From positions 673,371,640-673,435,639 of the forward strand of contig NC_133325.1 in NCBI RefSeq assembly GCF_042186555.1: a DNA stretch of 64,000 bases. The letters run 5' to 3'. The notes under the pieces were generated by a model. That model ran no database searches. It was given only the letters and a program-made list of their open reading frames with translations, and had not been told where the DNA came from. How positions within the stretch are numbered: the first letter of the stretch is position 1; each line of letters begins with the position of its first letter. The translations under genes were made by a program, and so were the position numbers. Below are positions 26,959 through 38,292 of the stretch, in pieces. This DNA is from Aquarana catesbeiana (taxonomy: Eukaryota; Chordata; Amphibia; Anura; Ranidae).

Positions 26959-27786
26959 ATTTAGAGAATGCTTTGCATTTTCTGAAAATGAATACAATGT
27001 GTTTTCTGATTGGATGAGGTTGAAAAGTGGGGCGGCGACGCTCTCCATGTCACCCAGATTGCTTCGCATTTCCTCAAAAAATGTAAGGCATTCTCTGAAC
27101 GGCGCCCATGCCGAGCGGCCAACCTTCTGTGTTCAGAGTGCAGCAGGGCGGCCATTTGGCATAGGGCCCAGGAGCAAGTGAAAAAAAAAAAATATAAAAA
27201 AATCACTGGAGTAGCAAAGTTTACTACAGTGATTTCCAGCTTCCAGGAGCATCAGCCAGGTATGGTATATACATAGTTACTAAGGTCCAAGCTGTAAATA
27301 TGTATAAAATCTCCATACCTGGAATTCTTCTTTATGACCCAAGACATGCATGTGGCTAGTAAAGTCAGCACTCCTTTTATATCATTTTTCAGTTTCAAAA
27401 CTACTTGATCAGCATGATAGCCAGGTAACTAGTCATTTCAGAAGAGATCAGCAGTGGTAATACCAGTATTATAGGTTTCATCATGTGTTACGTAATAACA
27501 TACAAGTGCTAAAATACAAGGCTATGACGATCATTTCGTCTTCAGGTTACTAGAACCAACGAACTGAAAGATTGTGAGTGGCTGCCACGGGTTACTTCAC
27601 TTAAATTGGAACCGAAGTCATTAAAAGACAAACATGCAAAGTACTCTTCTGTTTTCTAGAAATCAATCTCACTAAACAGCTGGTTCTATTAATCCCCTCC
27701 CACTGTCTGTTTAAATATAGGTGACAGCATAGCAGCAGTCGTATGGTCACAATGCAGGTGGTGCCGAGTGAGCACGTCGCCAAAAA

Positions 27787-28159
27787 CATACCTCCCAACT
27801 TTTTGAGATGGGAATGAGGTACACCTATCAGCAAAGGTATGCAGGCATAGGACACACCCCTGGCCACGCCCCCTTAAAAGGAGAATTGTACAAAGAAAAA
27901 AAAAAACAAGATTGGTTAGACCCACAAGTGCTATTTTACCACTACTATTCCTTTATATTGGCTTATGGAATTTACAAATGCAGCAATTGAGAAATCAGAT
28001 GAAAGGTTTAGTGCTGAAAAACACTTTTTGATAGATAAAAAGTGCATTTTATATACAACTATACAGATCAGACCAAAATGAGGGACAAATGAGGAGGAAT
28101 GGGGGACACTGCTCCAAATCAGGGACAGTCCCTTGAAATCAGGGACAGTTGGGAGCTAT
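27787..28159 (-). mobile_element. hAT MITE, CATAGCTCCC family, reversed
   Basis: CATACCTCCCAACTTTTTGA at the left, AGTTGGGAGCTAT at the right. Flanks GCCAAAAA and GCCAAAAC differ at one base. Confidence 0.87.
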
Positions 28160-28209
28160 GCCAAAACACTGACACCAATTCTATGCATATATGCAGCAGC
28201 TCATTATTA

Positions 28210-28524
28210 AGGGTGCACTCACACCCAACGTCAATTAGATATGGTTCCCCAGGATTAGCTGTGGGAGGCAACCTCATTAAAGGCAATGGGAGTTTGCGGA
28301 CTCCGGCAGCTAATAATGGGCATGTGCATGTCATCACTCATGCAGCCATTACATGCAAGTGATCAGCCCTGGATGAAGGCAGTCTGCACCCAGGGCCAAT
28401 CACTTGCATGCGAGAGCAGGCAGCCTCCCATTGCTTTTAATAGGGTTGCCTCCAGCAGCTAATTGCTGGGGTTCTGGCATCTAATTGGTGTAGGATGTTT
28501 GCAGACTCAGGTGTGAACACACCC
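28210..28524. mobile_element. Harbinger-like MITE, TTA duplication
   Basis: AGGGTGCACTCACACCC at the left and inverse GGTGTGAACACACCC at the right, with TTA at 28207-28209 and 28525-28527. Confidence 0.65.
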
Positions 28525-28843
28525 TTAGCGCTGAGTTGTCACATATATGCAGACATTTGGTGTCATTGTTTTTGGAGCGTGCTCACTCAGCACCCTCCCA
28601 GCATTGTTGTGACCCTAGCCCCATTCCCGCTGCTTTTTACACTTGGGCCAGGCTCCCACTCACATGATCACTGTGCCAGCCAATCACAGACTGGAAACTT
28701 ATGTAATGACTCAGCGGTTACAAATTCTTACAAGGCTGGCTCCTGCTACCTGAAGGGGTTAATAAACAATCTTTTCTTTGTTGTCTTCTACAACTCTTTT
28801 TCTGCAGATCATCCAAAGCGATCAAATCCATGATTAGCATTGG

Positions 28844-28879
<36 letters not shown>

Positions 28880-28933
28880 TATTCATTGCTGATACAGTAC
28901 CGATGATTTACGTGCTTTATATATTGTACACTG

Positions 28934-29273
28934 CATAGCTCCCAACTGTCCCTGATTTGGAGCAATGCCCCTCTGTCTTCCTCATTTGTCTCTTATTTTG
29001 GTCTGATCTATATAGTTGTATATAAAATGCACTGTTTATCTTTCAAAAAGTGTTTCCCAGTGCTAAACCTTTCATCCAATTTCTAAATTGCTGCATTTGT
29101 AAATTTTAAAAGCCAATATAAAAAGGTATAGTAGTGGTAAAAAAAGCCCTTGTGGATTTACTTTAATTTTGGGGGTTAATTCTCCTTTAAGGGGTGTGGC
29201 AGGGGGCGTGTCCTATGTCTACATACGTTTGCTAGTAGGTCCCTCATTCCCATCTCAAAATGTTAGTAGGTAT
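28934..29273. mobile_element. hAT MITE, CATAGCTCCC family
   Basis: CATAGCTCCCAACTGTCCC at the left, AGTAGGTAT at the right. Flanks GTACACTG and GCACACTG differ at one base. Confidence 0.85.
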
Positions 29274-29359
29274 GCACACTGTATATAGATCAATACATTA
29301 CAGCGTGCTCATAGTTGACAAATAGGCAGTGTAAGCCGATTCTTCTCCCAACGTCCCCC

Positions 29360-29740
29360 AGGTGGCAGCACTGCGCCTGTGCCAGCGTACATATAACGAG
29401 AGCCCCGCCCACACACTGACCTCAAACACATCAAGCACGCGCTGCGGATCTCATGCAACCGCTCGCGCCGGATCCCCCCCTCCCCTTCCTCGCACCAGAG
29501 AGGCTCACCAGAAACACACAGGGCGGGGCTCGGAGCCCGGTGACGTCAGCGGGCTCGGGGTAGCCATGTGCTCAAGTCGCACGTGGACTTGGGCGGAGAT
29601 CACGCACGCGCTGCGGTCCAGTCCTCGCCTCCCCCTGTCGGCCGCGCGCACTCGCGTGATAATGGGGCGGGGTCGCGGCTGAAAGAGATCCAGGAATCTA
29701 GTGTGGCGGCAGAAGAGGGGCGGGGCGTCTAGCTAGCAGT
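29360..29740. promoter_or_regulatory. CpG island, candidate promoter of unknown direction
   Basis: GC-rich and unlike the AT-rich surroundings; I count 23 CpG in 29521-29700. It contains a palindromic CRE (TGACGTCA, near 29542), several GGGCGG boxes (near 29522, 29593, 29667 and 29716) and a CCGCC run just outside at 29770. It does not have MITE termini. No exon is recognisable on either side. It would fall in MNT intron 4 if the zipper exon is further left. It may serve an internal promoter or a non-coding RNA. Confidence 0.6.
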
Positions 29741-30060
29741 GTAATGTGGAAACACAACACGCACTGTCACCGCCGCCGCCTCACAGCGCACAGACCAGGG
29801 CAGGGCTTAACCCTGTGTGTGCCGGTCTGAGTGCTGAGGAGGTTGTAGAGGGCTGCAAATTCCTCTGGTTTTCTGTCTCTCTCTCTCTCTCTTTGCTACA
29901 GTGGAACTACGTGGTGGCTATAAGTGCTGGGACTTGTAGTTCCACAGAGTCGCACTAAGCCTTAGTAAACGATCTACAATAAAAACCTGCAGTGTTCTAT
30001 GGCTTATTCACACCTTATCCAAGGACACATAGAAAACAATAGTTCCCTGTCCCCACCATA

Positions 30061-30492
30061 ACCCTAGGTTCACACTGCTACATGTGGGAAATGTGCTCAT
30101 TCCCGACTTGTAGAGAAACGAGCGCCCTTTAGCGCTGTCAATGCAGCGCAATTTTAAAAAAAGGGTCGGCACTTCTTCCCCCACGCTTCTCTCTGGTAGG
30201 GCAGCCCACTGAAATGAAAGGGTCTGTTTCTACGCACCCAAACGTGTACACAAAGATGTGAAAAGAGCCTAACGCTGCGCTGAAGTGCGTCGTGTGAAAA
30301 CGCAGCGAGTCCACATTTTTAGGCAGTGAATGACAACACCTGCTGAGCAATGCATTCCATACAACTGAATGAACTTCACCTCGTGACAAGTAAAGTTTTT
30401 AAAAAGACGTAAACAGTGCAGTGTCGCAACAACACAATTACACAGCGTGTTTTATGGAGCTGAATGTGTGCAGGTGGTGTGAACGAGCCCCT
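30061..30492. mobile_element. Possible Harbinger-like MITE
   Basis: CCCTAGGTTCACACTG at the left, GGTGGTGTGAACGAGCCCC at the right. Target duplication is unclear. Confidence 0.4.
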
Positions 30493-30564
30493 GTGGAAAC
30501 CAAAACAGCTCAGGGGCTTTAGGGCCCATCAGAAAACACATGGGTCTTCCCTCAAAGTGCTTAA

Positions 30565-30959
30565 TGCCGGCCATACACGGTTGGAATTTCGTAAGAATTT
30601 TCTTTCGAAAATCGTATGAAAGAATTTTCGTACGAATTTCGCACCATTAGTGGGCTGCAACAACGGCCGATTTTCGCGCGGCAACGGACATGCTGGAAAC
30701 GTTTAGAAAAACAAACGATTTTCTAATCAATGATGGAAGAATAGTGCGAGAAATGTAATAAGAAAAGAAAATTTACGGAGAGAAAAGAAGATTCCCGCCC
30801 ACGAAAATTATTTTCTATAGCAACATGCGGTGAAATTGAAGACTTGGTCGGCCGAATTTCGAAAATCAATGGTGGCATCATCAGATCACAAAAAAAAAAA
30901 AACGAACTTTCTGATTTTGAAGAGAAAATTCGTTCGAAATTTGACCGTGTATGGCCTGC
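30565..30959. mobile_element. TTAA-flanked MITE, TGCCGGCCATACACGG ends (395 bp)
   Basis: Left terminus TGCCGGCCATACACGG; right terminus CCGTGTATGGCCTGC. TTAA at 30561-30564 and 30960-30963. The AT-rich interior has repeated CGAAAATC/TTTCG motifs. It is directly joined to the next TTAA element. Confidence 0.82.
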
Positions 30960-30963
30960 TTAA

Positions 30964-31137
30964 GGGTAAGTTCACCTTTACAAAAAATCTGTAAGGTGAA
31001 CTTATACTGGACCCCATCCCTCCCCATCTCCCCCGGTCCTGAGTCCTGCAATCACCCGCTGTGAGACACCAGGACGTCGCTTTACCGGTCCAGTGTAAGT
31101 TCACATTATAGATTTTCAGTAAATGTGAACTTACAGT
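30964..31137. mobile_element. Short TTAA MITE (174 bp)
   Basis: GGGTAAGTTCACC at the left, inverse of ACTGTAAGTTCAC at the right, TTAA at 30960-30963 and 31138-31141. It shares its left TTAA with the preceding element. A related right end lies near 9970. Confidence 0.78.
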
Positions 31138-31230
31138 TTAAAGTAGATTTCCAGGCTATACCTGACTAGCCTTAGGCTGGCCATATGCGGTTCGAGCCCC
31201 AGTCGGTTCCTGCTGAACCGGTCGAGATTT

Positions 31231-31490
31231 GAACCCCTTTCACACTGCTGCAACTTTGAAAGTTGCGCGATTTCGCGGCCGCAATTTCAGGGAATGCCTG
31301 TGTAAACTTGAGGTCTATGGACCTCAACTCGCATCAAAGTCGGGCCAAAGTAGTACTGGGACTACTTTGAAGTCTAGCTGACTTGAAGTCGCACAGATAT
31401 GAATACTCATTGGAAATCATGGGGTACGACTTGTCATGCGACTTTGCAGTCCCAAGTCGCAGGACAAGTCGCACAAGTGTGAAAGGGGCC
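31231..31490. mobile_element. Harbinger-like MITE, CCCCTTTCACACT ends
   Basis: ACCCCTTTCACACTG at the left, GTGTGAAAGGGGCC at the right, with AAGTCGCA/TGCGACTT repeats inside. The target duplication is not clear. Confidence 0.6.
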
Positions 31491-31494
31491 TTAA

Positions 31495-31558
31495 AGTGGT
31501 TGTATACCCCCCCCTACCCCGAATGTGAGTTTTACCTATAGGTAAGCCTAGAATAGGG
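31495..31558. mobile_element. T2-like MITE left-end fragment
   Basis: TTAA|AGTGGTTGTATACCCC, then TTTTACCTATAGGTAAGCC. It is cut by the Tc1 fragment. Confidence 0.55.
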
Positions 31559-31789
31559 CTCGCAGTCTCTGCTCTAATTCATCCCAAAGTTGTTTTATCA
31601 AGTTAAGGTCAGCACTCTGTGCAGGCCAGTCAAGTTCCTGCACCTCAAACTCTCTCATCCATGTCTTTATGGACATTGCTTTGTGCGCACCGGAGTGCAG
31701 TCATGTTGGAACAGGAAGGGGCCATCCCCAAACTGTTCCACAAAGTTGGAAGCAGGAAATTGTCCAAAATGTCTTGGTATGCCGATGCC
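31559..31789 (-). pseudogene. Tc1 transposase 3'-region fragment
   Basis: Minus-strand translation gives LDWPAQSADLNLIKQLWDELEQRLR. This is the DD34E end block (normally S.PDLNPIE.LWDELE) with Pro, Pro and Glu replaced. Upstream on the same strand is a block with FGMAPSCSNMTALRCTKQ. No inverted repeats remain. It sits between a truncated T2-like end (31495-31558) and a complete T2-like MITE that starts at the TTAA at 31790. Confidence 0.8.
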
Positions 31790-31793
31790 TTAA

Positions 31794-32307
31794 AGTGTTT
31801 AACCCTAAAATAAAATAAAATTAAAAAAATTATATGAGCCTGCGCTGATAACCACCTTAATGCATTCTATGCATTAAGGTGAAAAACCTTCTGTGCTGCA
31901 ACTGCCCCCCAGAGCCACCTTTTTTTTTTTACCTGAACCCAATCGTCCTAACACCGAGCACAAGCCCAGCAGCTCCAGCCTTGTCTCGAGTCCTCATTGG
32001 ATATATTGATAGCAGCAGGAGGCATTGGCTCCCGCTGCTGTCAATCAAACCCAGTGACACAGGAGTCAGGGGCGGCGTCGAGTCCTGCTGTCTGTGTCAA
32101 TAGACGCAGCAGCAGGACTCGTTAGTGTGCCCGCACAGGTGCCCCCATGGAAACCGGCTCTCCGTGGGGGCACTCGCTGAAGAGGAGCCAGGAGCACCGC
32201 CGGGGGACCCGAGGAGGATCGGGGGGCGCTCTGTGCAAAACCCTTGCACAGAGCAGGTAAGTATTACATGTTTGTTAAAAAGAAAAAAAACTACCTTAAC
32301 AATCACT
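31794..32307. mobile_element. T2-like MITE, GTTGTAAAGGC subfamily (514 bp)
   Basis: Left AGTGTTTAACCC after TTAA (31790-31793); right CTTAACAATCACT before TTAA (32308-32311). CTTAATGCATTCTATGCATT hairpin and perfect CAGGTAAGT at 32254-32262. Confidence 0.82.
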
Positions 32308-32866
32308 TTAAAAGTATGGCCCAAGTGAAAGTTCATTCAGGTCTCTGCTGAGTGGCGCCCTGCAGTGCCATCCAGTGCGCCGTGCAATGCATGGCCCCCA
32401 TTTTTTTGCACTGCACCTCAAACCAGAGTGAACAAGGCACATAGAAAGCAAATTTTTTTTATGTGCCCCAGTGGTGATCTGCATTTTCCTTGTGCAGAAA
32501 AACGCAGATCATCTCATTTATTGTGAACGTAACCTAAATTAGCAAATTCTGTTTCTAAACATTTGGAATGCCAATGTAAGGCAGGCTTCAGGCTAAGCAC
32601 AGGTAAAAAGTCAGATATGCAAGTAAAATCCAACTGCAGCAATACATTTCTAATATAAGAGCTCACCTAAAACATGGATACTCTGACTAGCTTCAGGGAA
32701 ACCAATAGTTATCAGTGTGAAAAAAAAAAAAACAACAGGGAAAAAGACTCCAACAGGGAAAGTCTGGAGACTGGCTATACAATGTTCAGAAATCACAGAT
32801 GACACATCTTATTGAATTTAATTTGTGACATGCAAGAAGTGTATTGATAATGGCATTGGTTGGCAA

Positions 32867-33070
32867 TTTCCAATTTGAACATATATTTACATATACAGTA
32901 TGTATGTATATTGTATGTATATTGCATGCATGCATCTTCAAGCAGTGCAGTCTGCGGCTTTTTTACACTTGTCCAGTGAGTCATAGGAAAAGTGACTCAC
33001 TGGACAAGTGTAAAGCAGCAGACAACACTGCTTGAATATTTAATATATATATATATTCAAATTGGAAATC
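32867..33070. repeat. Long palindrome (hairpin), about 200 bp
   Basis: The inner arms pair CAAGCAGTG.. (from 32939) with ..CACTGCTTG (to 33034) around TGAGTCATAGGAAAAGTGACTCA. The outer arms pair ATTTCCAATTTGAA with TTCAAATTGGAAAT. It may be a foldback MITE or a small-RNA precursor. Confidence 0.8.
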
Positions 33071-33269
33071 AGTACACTCCCTCCCCCACAATGTGCTGTT
33101 CTGAATGATTTTTGTGTTTTCAACAAGTGGAGACTATTAAAAACGCAGTGAAAACCAGAACCGGGGAACCCTAGGACAATCCCCTTCCAGAAACTATCCA
33201 TGTAAAAGATCACATTTCTTCTGTGACCAAGCCCTGCTAAGCGGGACAAATCATATCAGGGGAGTGGCT

Positions 33270-33450
33270 GGAGCGGCGCCTTTCCTTCTCTTTGATAACA
33301 CTCTTACGCCTCTGAATGGTGCACTTTACAAGCCAGCCACCTTTACTGCAACCGGCGGAGGGATCTCAGTCTCGGCTTAGCGCGGCACTGCAAGTTTCAT
33401 TTGGCCAGCACTAATGTCCATTAAAGATCTTTGCCCTCTCGTTCCAGTGC
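33270..33450. other. GC-richer unexplained stretch
   Basis: Local CpG-rich DNA (GAGCGGCGCC, CAACCGGCGGAGG, AGCGCGGCACTG) without MITE ends or an open frame. Confidence 0.3.
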
Positions 33451-33840
33451 CTACAAGAAAATTGATCTCTGTTGAATGCCAATGTAAATCTCTATTACAA
33501 AGCCACTACTGGACATGCCAAAAATACTACAGGCTGTGTCCAAGATCATTTTGACATAGTGATGGTGACACCTGTGTCCATCAGAGAACGAATGTCTCTG
33601 GTATAACTGCCACTCACTGTTTACAGGAATTCTAAACTCAGAAGGTCTACAGTTCCAGTAGGATGACCAGACATCAGACATTTCTTGGGATGAAACATAA
33701 AATTCCAAATTAATCCAACTTGACTGACTGCTAGTACTCCTAGAAAACGATTACATGGAGGCTTTTTCCACTACCGACAAACATGGAAAATGTCCAGTCT
33801 GTTGCAATCAGCTGGATTAGAAATCCTCACCATATGTCTA

Positions 33841-34107
33841 CGGTCTCCAAACTGCAGCCCTTTGCGCGTCTCTATCCAGCCCTTGGGGCACCATTTCTCT
33901 CTTCCTCCCACTGGCACCAATGATGGGGTACTATTCCCCCCCTGAAACCAATGAAGGGGCACTTTCTCTTACTAATACAACTGATGGGACGTCGATTACT
34001 TCCACTGACACTGGGGCATTTTCTACTCCTACTGGCCACAGTCCGGCCCCTCAAAAGTCTAAGGGACAGTAAATGAGCCTTTTGTTTAGAAAGATTGGAG
34101 ACCCCTG
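33841..34107. mobile_element. hAT element, CTCCAAACTGCAGCCC family, worn
   Basis: CGGTCTCCAAACTGCAGCCC at the left, TTGGAGACCCCTG at the right. Interior has degenerate CACCAATGATGGGG units as in the 49.4-kb copy. No clean 8-bp duplication is left. Confidence 0.72.
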
Positions 34108-34667
34108 TCCTAAAGGATCAGTAAGTTTGGAACTGACATCGCAGTATTTGGAGGCTCCTAGAAAGCTGAAACAGGTTTCTTATATCTCTAAAAGGAACCA
34201 ATAGAGAGTTCTCAGAGTCATCAGGCCGGCAACAGCAATCACAAAAGAGTAACACACTTCCTAACAGATTTTGAAAAGAGAGAAAGAGAATACAATAGGA
34301 GTGGGAATACTTCAAATTACAAGCTGGACAGGCCCAAAGTCAGAACTATGTCATGGTAATCTCATTGCGGATGTCCTCAAGACATACTATGATGCCAGGA
34401 GGTGACATGGCCCGCCTCTTTATCAAAAAAAAAAAAAAAAAAAAAAGTATCACTTTTGGATGGCCCATTCTTGCGACATACTGCCTGGAAATTTCCATAC
34501 ATGCACTTCATTTGTGTTGGAAGATTTTCCATAGAGCTGAGAATAGGTCCAACATACCTGTCCCTCAAACTGTTCTCCAATCGTGGCTTTTATAACTGGA
34601 CATACACCTTTACCGTAAATGGAGGACATATATCTATCCTTCAAAGTTTACCCACTGGGCACCTTAA

Positions 34668-35755
34668 ACCCCCTTCCTAACCAGACCAATTTTCAGCTTT
34701 CGGTGCTCTCACATTTTGAATGACAATTACTCAGTCATGCAACACTGTACCGATATGAAATTTTTGTCCTTTTTTTCAAACAAATAGAGCTTTCTTTTGG
34801 TGGTTTTTAATCACCGCTGGGTTTTTTATTTTTTGCGCTATAAAAGAAAAAAGACCGAAAATTCTGTAAAAAATTGCATTTTTCTTCGTTTCTGTATTTT
34901 TTTTTAAATTTTGCAAATTAGTAATTTTTCTTCATAAATTTTGGCCAAAATTTATACTGCTACATATCTTTGGTAAAAATAACCCAAATCGGTGTATATT
35001 ATTTGATCTTTGTGAAAGTTCTAGAGTCCACAAGCTATGGTGCCAATCTCTGAAAACTGATCACACCTGAAGTACTGACCCTAACAAGCCAGGAAAGTAC
35101 AGATACCCCCCCAAATGACCCCTTTTTGGAAAGTAGACAACCCAAGGTATTTAGTAAGAGGCATGGTGAGTTTTTTGAAGTTGTAATTTTTTCCCACAAT
35201 TCTTTGCAAAATCAAGATTTTTTTTTCTTTTTTTTCACAAAATTGTTATATTAGCAGGTTATTTCTCACACACAGCATATGCATAGCACATATTACTTCC
35301 CAAAACAAATTCTACTACTCCTCCTGAGTATGGCGATACCACATGTGTGAGACTTGTACACATACAGAGGCCCAACATGCAGGGAGCGCCATCAGGCGTT
35401 CTTGGAGCATAAATTACACATATAATTTCTTGACTACCTCTTACACTTTTGAAGGCCCTGGAGAACCAGGACAATGGAAACGCCCCAAAAAATGACCCCA
35501 TTTTGGAAAGAAAACAACCCAATGTATAATCTGTGAGGCATATTGAGTCTTTTGAACATGTCATTTTTTTCTACAAGTTTTTGGAAAAAGTGTAAAGAAA
35601 ATAAAAACGCATTTTTTTTTTTTTTTACACAACATTGTCCATTTACACATAGCACGTACATACCAAAAATTACACCCCAAAATAGATTATCCTACTCCTC
35701 TTGAGTACGGCGATACCACATGTGTGAGACTTTTCTGCAGCATGGCCACATACAG
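34668..35755. repeat. TTAACC-related long repeat with internal tandem duplication
   Basis: Left end TTAA|ACCCCCTTCC; it shares CAAATAGAGCTTTCTTTTGG and the following blocks with the 2.6- and 60.5-kb copies. A unit of about 375 bp is repeated: 35108-35385 and 35483-35755 share TGACCCC.TTTTGGAAAG and GGCGATACCACATGTGTGAG. Confidence 0.6.
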
Positions 35756-35759
35756 AGGA

Positions 35760-36380
35760 TAAGTAGATATGCCATGGAGATGTTACCCACTTCCTTGGAT
35801 TTAACTCATAGTGTGCCTTCACTTTTAACAAAAGCAGCCAAGTTCCTAGAATTTCACAGTTGCTTGGGCCCTCAGCTGAACAGTCAAGCTATCAAATGGC
35901 TGGTGTCATAACTGATCACATGTGCGGCACCATCGCAGCTGCAGATCAAACAAAGGCCAAGACTGCTTGACTGTAAAGGACAGAAGGGTTTAGTTCCTCT
36001 AACTAATATATTGCATAAACTTAAACTAAATACAGAGCTTTCTTCTGCATTAATAATGTACTATACCATTTAACATCATGACCCACAGACAGTCAACAGC
36101 AACATGACTTTTATGTGTATCCAGGAGACAGACGTAACACATTTACAATTTATAGGACACTTTGTTAATTGGGAGGAAGTAAAAAGACGCCTTCCATAGA
36201 AAACAAATCACAGCCACCAGGACAGGAAACAAAATCAAACAACTAACAAGGATGACGCCTCCACTTCTCATTTCCTTTTTTCTCTCTTTTAAATAGAATA
36301 ACCTAAACATCGTTCTCCCAACACCAAAGTGAACACTGTTCTATCAGACTATAAACCATCAGGCATTGCAGTTGTATTAT
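35760..36380. other. No supported feature
   Basis: Unassigned sequence, probably intronic. Confidence 0.45.
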
Positions 36381-36382
36381 AT

Positions 36383-36905
36383 ATGTAGCAGGTACCCCTC
36401 CAGGCGGATTGAATCCACAAGGGAGAGAAAGCTGCCTGCTAGCAGCTGCACAGCCTTTCCCCCCCCTCTTCCTCTCCTCTCTCACACACACACACAGAAC
36501 TGTTTACTTTGTAGCCTCCCTATTGGAAGAGACTGGGAGCCAATCATCAGGGAGCAGCAGCAAAGAACTGTGGGATATGAAGTCCCAGCATAAGGCAGCC
36601 TGACTGACTGTGTGAGGGGGCAGGACTGCAAATCCCGGGCTGCACTGCAGAGAGTCAAAAGGATTGTGGGAGAGACTATAAAAGTACAGGGTGGACCAGG
36701 CCAAGCAGGCCTCGTTTCCTGGATCCCATCAGGAGAACAACCTTCTGTTGCTGTGTGAAGGGATTGTGGCCTACCAAGAGACACACAGTCTGCAGCCAGA
36801 GGGGCTGGGACAGTTCTTTGGTTTTGAGAGGCAGAGTAACGGACTGGACAAAGCAGCTCCTTCGGGGGTATCACTACATATAGTTTGTAAATCCATTCCC
36901 TTTTA
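36383..36905 (+). promoter_or_regulatory. TATA and CCAAT-bearing block, possible solo LTR
   Basis: A GC-richer block with CCAATCA at about 36540 and TATAAAA at about 36678 (GACTATAAAAGTACAGG). Downstream is a CAGGCCTCG...GGATCCC stretch like an LTR R region. No second copy, primer-binding site or retroviral frame is in the window. A cellular promoter is the alternative. Confidence 0.3.
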
Positions 36906-37029
36906 AGCCATGCACCCAAGAAAAAACAGTAGTTGTAAATGGCAATAACCAAGAAGATTGAGCAGAGCCCCCTAACCCTCACCCTTCACACTATATAAAT
37001 GCCGCTCTATATAACAGTGATTGTAAACT

Positions 37030-37310
37030 TTTTATATATTTGTTAAAATAACCACGTTATACTTACCTGGTCTGTACAATGGTTTTGCACAGAGAAGCCC
37101 TGATCTTCCTATTCTGGGGTCCCCCACCAGCCCACTCCACCTCTTCTCGGTATGTCACTGTAGGAATCCGCTTCTTATTGGAGGCACACCTGTGGACTTG
37201 ATCCCGAGCACTGTCTGCATCCATTGACATAGAGAACGGCTCCAGGGTGGATCCTGGGCACAGACAGTTTTTTACCTTAATGCACAGAATTAAATAAAGT
37301 AGAAGTATAG
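37030..37310. mobile_element. T2-like MITE fragment
   Basis: ATACTTACCTGGTCTGTACA..GTTTTGCACAGAGAAGCCC is the inverse of the interior of the GTTGTAAAGGC subfamily. CTTAATGCACAG follows at the other side. Ends are missing. Confidence 0.5.
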
Positions 37311-37554
37311 CCAAAGCTATACAGAGCAGAGAGCTGGAGAATGACAGTCCCTGGCTTTCTGCTCACAGAATGCTGAGAACTGAGTGATCAGCTGTGTTTG
37401 ACCATCCAGTTCCCAGTGTAGAGGCGGCAAGGGACAGATTCAGCATCAGATCAATGCAGCATACACCTAGGTAAGTATAAATGTTTTTTTTATATATGCA
37501 TATGTACGCATATATGCGGCCACACAGCAGGTGGGCCTTAATGTCGAGTGGATG

Positions 37555-37775
37555 CATATATGCGGCCCTGTTTAGACAGATAACGTGCTGAGAGCACGCT
37601 CCCAGTGCGGTAGCCGGCAGGGTTTGGTAAGCTGCTGATGCATACTTGCGATCAGCTTTCCAATCACGTGACCGCTGTGACAGCCAATCACAGCGGTCAC
37701 ATGACTTGAATGCCCACCTCCCGACTTTTACAACTCTTAAAAGGGCTGGGAGGCGGGTGGCGCAAAATGGTTAAG
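37555..37775. repeat. TTAACC-type repeat fragment
   Basis: GC-rich segment with the inverted TGACCGCTGTGACAGCCAATCACAGCGGTCA hairpin, abbreviated here as GACCGCTGTGA / TCACAGCGGTC. It ends GCAAAATGGTTAAGG. Confidence 0.45.
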
Positions 37776-37959
37776 GTTAAAAAACCTTTTATCTTTAGAA
37801 CCACTTACAGTATATAAATGCCACATAATAATTTAATTATTATAACAATACTCTCATCAAATCTTGCCAAGTAGTCTGTTGCGTGTAATAAATCTTTCAT
37901 GAATGTCATAATAGAAAGTGAAGTACTTATCCCTGGATTATTACAGCAAGCCTCAATGA

Positions 37960-38292
37960 TGACTTTTAATAAACAGACACTTACCTGTCCAGGGATCCAA
38001 TGCCCACCTCACCCAGGCCGGTTCTTTGCTGGTCTTCGGGTTCCCAGAGCCAGCATGTAAACTGTGGGAAGCTGTCTGTGTCTCCTTGAGGCTTCACATT
38101 CAGTTTCCCACCGTGCATGTGTGAGCGGCGCCGCACCCTGAGAATGGTCCCGCAGTCTCCTGGGACCTGTGGTGCGTCCCAGAAGGCTGCAGGCAGGAAT
38201 GAGGGCCAAACGTCCGCTTGGCCTGTCAAAACTGGGTACACACTCCCAAAGAAAAAAAAAAGCCAGCCTTTCAGGGAACTTCTGCTGTAACC
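37960..38292. mobile_element. T2-like MITE fragment, CGGAGTTCC subfamily
   Basis: GACTTTTAATAAACAGACAC, ACTTACCTGTCCAGGGATCC and right end GGGAACTTCTGCTGTAA. No intact TTAA pair. Confidence 0.5.

Noticed and set aside
29362..29682. 106-codon open frame across the CpG island
   Set aside because: High GC content lowers stop frequency. The protein is Arg/Thr/Ser-rich with no recognisable domain.
36482..36982. 166-codon open frame on the minus strand
   Set aside because: Cys/Ser/Pro-rich low-quality protein antisense to a TATA-bearing GC-rich block. No homology recognised.
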